NCBI GenBank assembly: GCA_026826555.1
Contig: JAKSZT010054569.1
Coordinates: 3,214,258-3,278,257, forward strand
Length of the DNA stretch: 64,000 bases
Source: Tolypeutes matacus
Lineage: Eukaryota > Chordata > Mammalia > Cingulata > Chlamyphoridae
Direction of reading: 5' to 3'
The translations under genes were made by a program, and so were the position numbers. Below, piece by piece: positions 57,456 through 64,000 of this stretch; within the stretch, counting starts at the first letter, position 1; the number at the start of each line of letters is the position of its first letter. The notes beneath the pieces were generated by a model. The model ran no database searches. It was given only the letters and a program-made list of their open reading frames with translations, and had not been told where the DNA came from.

Positions 57456-57895
57456 TTTTTTTTTAAGATTTGTTTATTTCTCCCCCCTTCGCCCCCGCCC
57501 CGCACATTGTTTTGCATTTGCTGTCTGCCCTCTGTATGTTCTTCTGTGTCTGCTTGTCTTCTCTTCAGGCAGCACCTCAAACTGATCCTGGGGCCCTCCA
57601 GAGTGGAGAGAGGCCGCTCAATCTCTTGTGCCACCTCAGCTCCCTGATCTGCTGCATCTCTCATTGTCTCTCTTCTGTGTCTCTTTTTGTTGCATCGTCT
57701 TGCTGTGCCAGCTCTCCGCACGGGCCAGCACTTCTGCGTGGGCCAGCATGCAGCTCGGGCCAGCTCGCCTCTTGGGCCAGCTCACCGTGAGGGCCAGCTT
57801 GCTTTTCACCAGGAGGCCCTGGAAATCGAACTCTGGACCTCCCATATGGTAGACAGGATTGGGCCACAGCCACTTCCCCCTACATCTTTTAAATA
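57456..57895 (-). mobile_element. Long DAS-type SINE composite with internal 17-18-bp tandem repeat
   Basis: Poly-T, then antisense units ending 'caccaggaggccctggaaat', 'cctcccatatggtagacagg' and 'gggccacagccacttccccc'. Between 57722 and 57807 'gggccagc' recurs five times at 17-18-bp spacing. Edge repeats 'tacctctttt'/'tacatctttt' may be target duplication. Confidence 0.88.
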
Positions 57896-58594
57896 ACATG
57901 TTTTTCTGTGGAGAAATGTGTTCTCAGTTCCAAATAATTGATTTACAAAAGAAAATTTGAAACATAAGCCACTAGGAAAATAGGGCTGTAATTTTTCACA
58001 CTTTTAGTGTCAGAAGAGGAAAGGAAATTCTGCAGACCTCCCAAAGTGTAGGAACAGTTGAGCTCCGTGCATTTTTCTCAGCGGGGGGGGGGGGGGGGGG
58101 TCAGCCAGGGGAGCAGATTAGCAGTCTTCTGTAAAGAGCAACCCTGCTTCCTTAGTGAGCAGCAACGATGGGGCATGGAATTCAGGATAGCCCCAAAGCC
58201 ACCTGTGAGCCCTTGCTATGTCAGAGCGCCTCATTATTGCTTGGAGAGCCCTCCTCAGAGGGGAGAAGGCCACATTCCTGCCCAGGGTTTTCTGGAACCT
58301 TCTGTGTTATAGCCTAGTGGGAGTCCTCTCTGCCCACACTCCCTCACTCTACATTGGCCAGGCTCTAATTAGCTCTCTAAACTCCCTCTGACAGATCCCT
58401 TTTGTCCTCCTCTTCTCTGGCTCTTCACTGCCCTGGGCATGGATCTCTCATCCATCAGTCATTTGACAGGTAGATGCCAAGAGGCCACAACTGCTCGGGC
58501 TTCCTCTAGTCCTGTGACAGCACTGACAGGAAGACCAGGGCTCTGTTCCCAAGGAATCTACAAACTCATTCTGGGAAGCAGTTCTACATGTTAA
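57896..58594. other. Unique flank sequence with an 18-G run
   Basis: G18 at 58083-58100. No coding support. Confidence 0.5.
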
Positions 58595-58795
58595 AACACA
58601 GAATCCAAGTCAGCAAGCCCTGGTCTGAATCTTGGGACTCACTGTTTCTTAGCTATGTACTTTGGACCTGTCTTTCCCTCTGTAAAATGGGGGTGATAGA
58701 AGTAGTCTCATCTGATGGCCATAAGGATTGTATCGTGAGATGAAACACTTGGGGGTGCCTGGCAGTGCGAATGTTAGTTATTATCACTGTTCAGA
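58595..58795 (+). mobile_element. MIR
   Basis: 'cctggtctgaatcttgggac', 'ttagctatgtactttggacc' and 'cctctgtaaaatgggggtga' match MIR. Confidence 0.82.
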
Positions 58796-59882
58796 AAGAT
58801 CAAGATGGAGTATAGACCAGCCTGGACTGTTTAGGAACCTAATAACACTTCCCTCAACGCTCTCCTTAGTCTTCTCAGACCTGGGGGAGGAAGGACAACT
58901 TTGTGGATTTGCCGGAATGAAGAGGAACGGGCAGATGGAGGGAGAAGGGCTTTGGAGATGCCCTGAAGAGGTGCCGCTGGCTGCCCAGGGAAGTCTGCCC
59001 GCCCTGGCCTGGATCTGCACAGAGCCCCTTCCTGGGCCTGGAAACAAAACAACTGGGACTTCTTCTGCCTTTGCAGAATCTGCCAGCTAGTTGGGTGTTG
59101 AAAGACCTACCCACAAGATGCAGCTTTAACATAATAATGAAGCAGCCCATTAACTAGCAAGAATAAAATTCGATGGTAAAAGCTTAATTCTCCTGTGATA
59201 GCTATTTAGGGGAAGAAATGCTTATTGATAAGCCTAAATTTTGGGTTTCTGGGTAAAATTTTCTAAATGCACCCAAACCTCCATAACTGTGTGGCGGTCA
59301 CAGTGGAGAGGCCCTTTCCTTATCCCTAGACCCCAGACTCTCTGTTCCCCGGCTCTGGTTTTCTTTCCCTGGACAAAGTGTGGCCTGGACCAGGAGCAAA
59401 GCATAATTCCAAATCCTGCCGAGCGCTTTCAGTGATTTTAGATGAAAGGCTCCAGTGACTTCCTAGGGGAGCCCCTTGTCTGGTTTCGCGTTTCAAAGCT
59501 GGGGACGGTAGAGCAATGAATGGCGAGAGCTCTCCCTTTGAAAGAGCTCAGTTGATTTTAGGTGACTGCTAACTGGGCCTTCTGCTGAGGATGGTGTTTA
59601 CTTGGCAGGCTTAATGACAGGGCTGGCTTTCTGGGAGTGTGGCCATGAGAGAGACTCAGAGGTCACCACGGACCTCCTCCCCAGCAGGCCTGCTCCAGCC
59701 GGCACCGCACGGCCAGTTCCACCGAGCTTGGGATTTGCATGCGAGAAACAGCTTCTGTCAGGAGAGTTTAAACTAAACATCTGTGTGGTTTTGCCCTTTG
59801 GATGAATGCAACCACAATTCACTTTGATGCTGAGGGCAAAAAAAGCAAACGATGAAAACCATGGTAGTGATTCTAATTTAGT

Positions 59883-59919
<37 letters not shown>

Positions 59920-60849
59920 TACATGCACATATATATATATATAGTTTTAGAATTTGAAGTTACCACAGGAATGTTCTGCAGGTGAGAAACACTGAAGCCC
60001 AGAGAAAGGATGTGCCTTGCCCAAGATGCAGCAAACGGGTGCAAGAGTGAGGACGGAAACCCAGAATCTCAGCCCCTGGCCCCGTGCTCTTTCCACTCTT
60101 CCACCTCTGTGGACCACCACACGGAGTTCTTTCTCCCTTCCTTTGGATGTTGCTTCCTTCCCAAAGCCGAAAAAGAGCCGAAATGGTCCAGGAAACCCAG
60201 GAGATCCTAATCCACTTCGAAAGGCAGCTTGCAGCCCGTTGGCCATGCTGTACTTTTCACATGAAAGCCTGCAAATCACTGCCGATTCTAAATAAATCAA
60301 TTTAGGCATTCCGAGTTTATAAATATAGTGACTCTTGCTTTCCCTCTCATCCTCTCTCTCTTCCCTGGCTTTCTTCCCTCTACCCACCTCTATTCAGATA
60401 CATTTATAAAAGCCTTTACTTAAGATACGTATTTTGGTAAAATCTGTAAAAACATTTTTCTCCTTTCCCAATTTTTATATCATCATTTTCATAATGGCCG
60501 ATGTCATAATAATTTATATTTTGCAGATATTTTTAGCATAGTAATTTTGCAGTGTAACTCTCTCAAGTGTCCTCATGAGGAGGAGGAGGAGGAGAAGGAG
60601 GGGGAAGGGCCCGACAGGACCAGGAAGAGAGATTTTTCAAAATGCGGGCAGGGTGTGTGTGAGTGTCTGGGCAGTGATTTATTTTTGCAGAGCGGTGGGT
60701 GTTTTGAACTCTCTGGAAGCTAACAAGCAAGCGCCACACACAAACTTGAGGGACAGCGTCCAAGTTTCAGACAACACAGAGGCCTTTCAGAAATCTGGGC
60801 TGAGCCCAACATATGCTGCGTCAACCAGGAGAACCCAGGGCCTGGTGCT
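58796..60849. other. Unique flank sequence, no gene seen
   Basis: About 2 kb. Includes an A18/(TA)n tract at about 59882-59943 and (GAG)n at 60579-60603. Overlapping frames of up to 148 codons on both strands lack motifs. Confidence 0.45.
59882..59943. repeat. Poly-A/(TA)n microsatellite
   Basis: A-run followed by two TA blocks. Confidence 0.9.
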
Positions 60850-60990
60850 GGTCCTACCGCAAGCGGTAATTTCCTTATCTGCAAAATGGGATAACAAGAG
60901 CTCCTCTCTCGTAGAGTTGTTGGGAGGATAGAAAGAAAATAATGGCTGAAAAGTGCTGAGCACAATGCCTGGCATATAAAAGGCACTTGT
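60850..60990 (+). mobile_element. MIR fragment
   Basis: 'tccttatctgcaaaatggga' and 'agcacaatgcctggcatata' match the MIR 3' half. Confidence 0.8.
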
Positions 60991-61084
60991 GTGAGACACC
61001 AACAGGCTTCTGGAGAGAGACATGCGGACATGGAAAGTCAGTGAGATCCAGAAGACCCTCCGTCGGGCGTGAGGGGCCAGGTCA

Positions 61085-61262
61085 GTGGCACAGGCTTTGA
61101 GGTGAGACAGGCCTGGGTTTCCAGCTGTGGGATCCTGTGTCAGTTACTTACCTTCTGTCAACCTCATCACCCATCGCACAGGGTGTTGGATTAGTGATGT
61201 GGGACCTGGGAAGCTCCTGGCTTCGTGCTTGGCATTAGAAGTTGCTCAATAAATGTTGGTTA
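61085..61262 (+). mobile_element. MIR fragment
   Basis: 'gacaggcctgggtttccagc', 'gtcagttacttaccttctgt' and 'gttgctcaataaatgttggt' match MIR. Confidence 0.82.
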
Positions 61263-61382
61263 TTGTTCCAGGTTCTTAGAGAAAGGGGTTGGGAGAAACT
61301 CAAGGCGTGAAGCAGATGAGACAGTAGTCAAACTAGGTGTTCAGAAAACGAGGCAGGCCAGGTCAACCCTCTGGGGCCTGCA

Positions 61383-61830
61383 CTGGTTTCCTGCTGCGCT
61401 TGTCAAAAATACCACAGACTTGGTGGCCGCAAACAGCACGTTTATTTCCTCACAGTTCTAGAGGCCAGAAGTCTGAAGTCAGCGTCCTGGGCTGAAGCCA
61501 AGGTGTCGGCAGGGCCGTGACCCCGCTGGAGACTCCAGGGGAGCTCTGTTCCTCGCCCCTTTCGGCTTTTGGTGGCTGCTGGCATTCGTTGGCTGGGGCC
61601 ACACAACTCCAATCCCCGCCGCCATTTTCACGCCTCTTCTCCTGTGTGTGTGTGGGGTGAAATCTCGTGACTACATGTAGGACCCGTGACAGCCTTTCCA
61701 TCTGAGGATCCTTCACTTCATCACATCCGTACAAAGACCATTTATCCTTGTGACATTTGCGGGTTCCGGGGATCAGGGTCCGATGTCTTTGAGGGGCTGC
61801 TGTGCTGCCCACTCCAGGGCCTAATGCACC
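61383..61830 (-). mobile_element. Old LTR-like repeat, relative of 40165-41065
   Basis: 'ggtttcctgctgcgcttgtc', 'aataccacagacttggtggc', 'gttctagaggccagaagtct' and 'gaagccaaggtgtcggcagg' are standard text of an old mammalian LTR. AATAAA on the minus strand near 61444 suggests minus orientation. The family is not named. Confidence 0.65.
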
Positions 61831-62534
61831 CCTGGTTGGGAGAAGATTCCCATTTGTCTTTCCCTGGAGTGCTGGGCCAGGGCCAGGTGTGTGATAAGGA
61901 GGGGAGGAGAGCTCTTACCAGGGCATTGGCCATGCCAAGCTAGGGCCAGCCACGGCGGCCAGGAAGGAGGCAGGGAGGTCAGGGATGCCGGCAGGGACCG
62001 CATGGCTGTGTGTGGGGTGACATCAACAAGGCCGTGGGACAGACTGGAGTTCACACCCTCCAGGAAGAAGCAGGAGGCTTCTGGACACCTGGCCAGGGGA
62101 AGGATGAGGCCAAGGCCTGCCTGGTGTGCTGGTGGGGTACAGAGCCCAGGAGGAGGGCACTGTGAGCCTCAGGCCTGAGACCCCTCCCCTGACCTCCCCT
62201 TGAGGAGCTCACATGCCCGTGGGATTTAAAGACACCTATGCACAAGAATAGGTAGTCTACCTGGAGCCTGGAAGTAATGGGTCTAGAAGGTTTCAAAGAG
62301 ATGAGATATTTGAGGCGGGTCAAAAAGGTGCAGAGGGGCTTTTCCTAGGCAGAGATGGACAAAGCCAGGTGGGGAGCTAAGGAGGTGTGAGGGGGCTGCA
62401 GGGAAAGCAACCGTGAACTTTGCATGTTTCCCAGGTGAACCTCTCTGTATGAGACAGTCAGATCCTTTTTCACTTCTGAACAGGCAATTGAGCATAGCCA
62501 GATTTTTATAATAAATGTGGAACTGAAACGTCCA
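61831..62534. other. Unique GC-moderate flank, no gene seen
   Basis: No recognisable feature. Confidence 0.5.
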
Positions 62535-62760
62535 AGAGAGCCCTGGAATTGGGGTTAGAAGACATAGGTTCAAAACACAGCTTTACCCCTTGCTAGGTGA
62601 GAGACCCTGGCCAAATTAGTTAAACCCTCCGAGCTCTGTTGTCCTCCTGTGAAAAGAGGGTAGTGACATGTTCCTCAGAGGATTATTTTGAGGATTGAGT
62701 AAAATAATGCAAGGGAAATAGTCTGAACATTGATATGCTCAAATTAATAGCTTCCTCCCT
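62535..62760 (+). mobile_element. MIR
   Basis: 'agacataggttcaaaacaca', 'taaaccctccgagctctgtt' and 'gattattttgaggattgagt' match MIR. Confidence 0.82.
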
Positions 62761-63079
62761 TCTGGGTAGGTCAGGCAGTTTTGTCTGACAGAATGACCAT
62801 CACTGGGGCCAGTGCCTGCTCTTCCTGCCAGGGATGGGACGACAGAGTCACCTAATGCCTTTATGGATGGGAAAGGCATCCCACAGATACCAGAAATGGC
62901 TTGTTTGTTTTCTCAGTTGTATTTTCCTCCTCATTCTATCCCCCACCCCCTGCTCAGGGGAAAACACTGGGAGAGATTCTGCTCTGTCCTTTTGCACATT
63001 TGTCCCTCTCAATTTTGCCATTTGGAGACTGCACGCTTCTAAAGAGAAGGGGGTCCCTCGATCAGGATGGGCACTAGGA

Positions 63080-63081
<2 letters not shown>
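62761..63081. other. No gene seen
   Basis: Unique stretch. Confidence 0.5.
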
Positions 63082-63112
<31 letters not shown>

Positions 63113-63113
63113 T
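63082..63113. repeat. (CA)n microsatellite
   Basis: About 15 CA units. Confidence 0.95.
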
Positions 63114-63284
63114 CTCGACCCCAAGTGTGAACCATTGTCTCTGGCTTTCTGGGATCAGGGCCAGCAGCCCTCTGTCCCTGGACACTTGTCCCCGTAAGTC
63201 TCCCTTGACCAGTCTTGTTGCTGCTCCTGACAGCCCAGCCCAGAGAGCTCTTCAAAGACCCACCTGAGCGACATCCCAGTGGAG

Positions 63285-63408
63285 TTCAGAGTGTGGGGGT
63301 TTGGGGCAAGAGAGAAACTGGGTTCAAGTCCAGGCTCTGCTATTTAACTCCTAAGCCTCGATCTCTTTCTCTGAAAAATGCTGTAAAGATAGTACACACC
63401 CCTTAGGG
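63285..63408 (+). mobile_element. MIR, left part (split by hAT element)
   Basis: 'aactgggttcaagtccaggc', 'tctgctatttaactcctaag' and 'agatagtacacacccctt' match MIR up to the insertion. The element resumes at 63911. Confidence 0.82.
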
Positions 63409-63910
63409 TAGGGGTTCTTAACCTTTTTTGTTCCACAGACCCCTTTGCCAGTCAGGTGAAAACCATGGACCCCTTCTCAGAATGTAGCAGCAGATAGTTT
63501 TATGACACTCAACATTGGCATGTCATTAAATTAAAATTTAAGATTATTCAAAATTACGTTTTTACATCTTTCCCATAATTTCAATACCTGATAATACGGT
63601 TCAACATCTGTTCAAACAGTCATTTTTGGCAAACATTTAGAAATTCAAGTTTTCCCACAGCCTCATAAAACCATCCTTACCAACATTTTTGCAGGCAGTT
63701 ATCCACTGCACTCAGAACATGCTACATCAAAATAAAAATCATACTAAGTCCACACTATTCTGTAGATTATTTAATAAATATATCACACCTACACTGACAC
63801 GTCCCCACAAGAATAACGTTTTTTTGAATTTTCAATTCAAGCTCACAGCCCCCCTGAAATCTTTCCATGGACACCTTGGGGGTCCATGGATCCCTGGTTA
63901 AGAACCCCTG
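63409..63910. mobile_element. Complete hAT-type MITE-like element with TIRs and 8-bp target duplication
   Basis: A 502-bp element has terminal inverted repeats 'taggggttcttaacc' and 'ggttaagaacccctg' (14 of 15 matching). Its flanks are ccttaggg (63401-63408) and ccctaggg (63911-63918), an 8-bp target duplication with one change, as hAT transposases make. The interior is AT-rich and holds no transposase. It is inserted in a MIR. Confidence 0.9.
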
Positions 63911-63985
63911 CCCTAGGGATTGTTTCAAGCATCAAATAAGATGGTTGTTAATGACTCAGCACAGTGCAGGACTACCATTAACTAG
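63911..63985 (+). mobile_element. MIR, right part
   Basis: 'attgtttcaagcatcaaata' and 'atgactcagcacagtgcagg' complete the MIR 3' region. Confidence 0.75.
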
Positions 63986-64000
63986 TTTAAAAAGACAGGA

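Noticed and set aside
16661..64000. 3' exons of PLB1, the next gene upstream in human
   Set aside because: No frame with lipase GDSL-type motifs or conserved splice-bounded exons was seen; the human gap is also longer than this flank.

Overview
The window is mammalian nuclear DNA, almost certainly xenarthran and most likely armadillo. It carries at least fifteen loci of the tRNA-derived DAS-type SINE (hallmarks: a 'gggaagcggatgtggctcaa' head, an A/T-rich tail and a B box such as 'ggttcggttccc') together with xenarthran-type L1 and LTR elements. The organism call rests on remembered repeat families, not on a search.

Only one protein-coding feature can be supported: coding exon 1 of PPP1CB (protein phosphatase 1 catalytic subunit beta) on the minus strand at 15863-15914. 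It sits in a CpG island (about 15540-16660) that acts as the promoter. Everything to its left (1-15862) should be PPP1CB intron 1. Everything to its right (about 16.1-64 kb) is upstream flank which, by human gene order (PLB1-PPP1CB-SPDYA), should lie between PLB1 and PPP1CB. I found no PLB1 exon, no PPP1CB exon 2 and no other functional gene. Nearly all other open reading frames are chance frames in the CpG island or pieces of retrotransposons.

Repeat layout. 0-5.4 kb: old minus-strand L1/HAL1-type sequence, a broken LTR and two SINE units. 5.8-13.4 kb: DAS SINEs, an L1 3' end, a solo LTR inside a MIR, and a dimeric SINE. 13.4-17 kb: promoter-proximal intron, exon 1 and CpG island, nearly repeat-free. 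17.3-27.5 kb: MIR, L2 and hAT relics, an MLT1 solo LTR and an ERV-type LTR. 28.5-33.9 kb: a nested stack in which an old plus-strand L1 is split by a minus-strand L1, which is itself split by a solo LTR, an L1 tail and a SINE. 35-41 kb: another L1, SINEs and LTRs. 43.2-45.1 kb: a rearranged minus-strand L1 with a candidate 3' transduction. 47-51.2 kb: a triple nest whose core is an L1 with a full 5' end, a nearly intact ORF1 and a truncated 3' end. 52-64 kb: L2 and MIR relics, DAS SINEs and a complete hAT MITE-like element.

No exotic gene system is present. The interest lies in retrotransposon architecture: target-site duplications at base resolution, internally deleted L1s, a candidate 3' transduction, a premature-end L1 without poly(A), and repeated use of MIRs as insertion targets. 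An assembly gap (10 N) lies inside a (CCTT)n microsatellite at 46987-46996.
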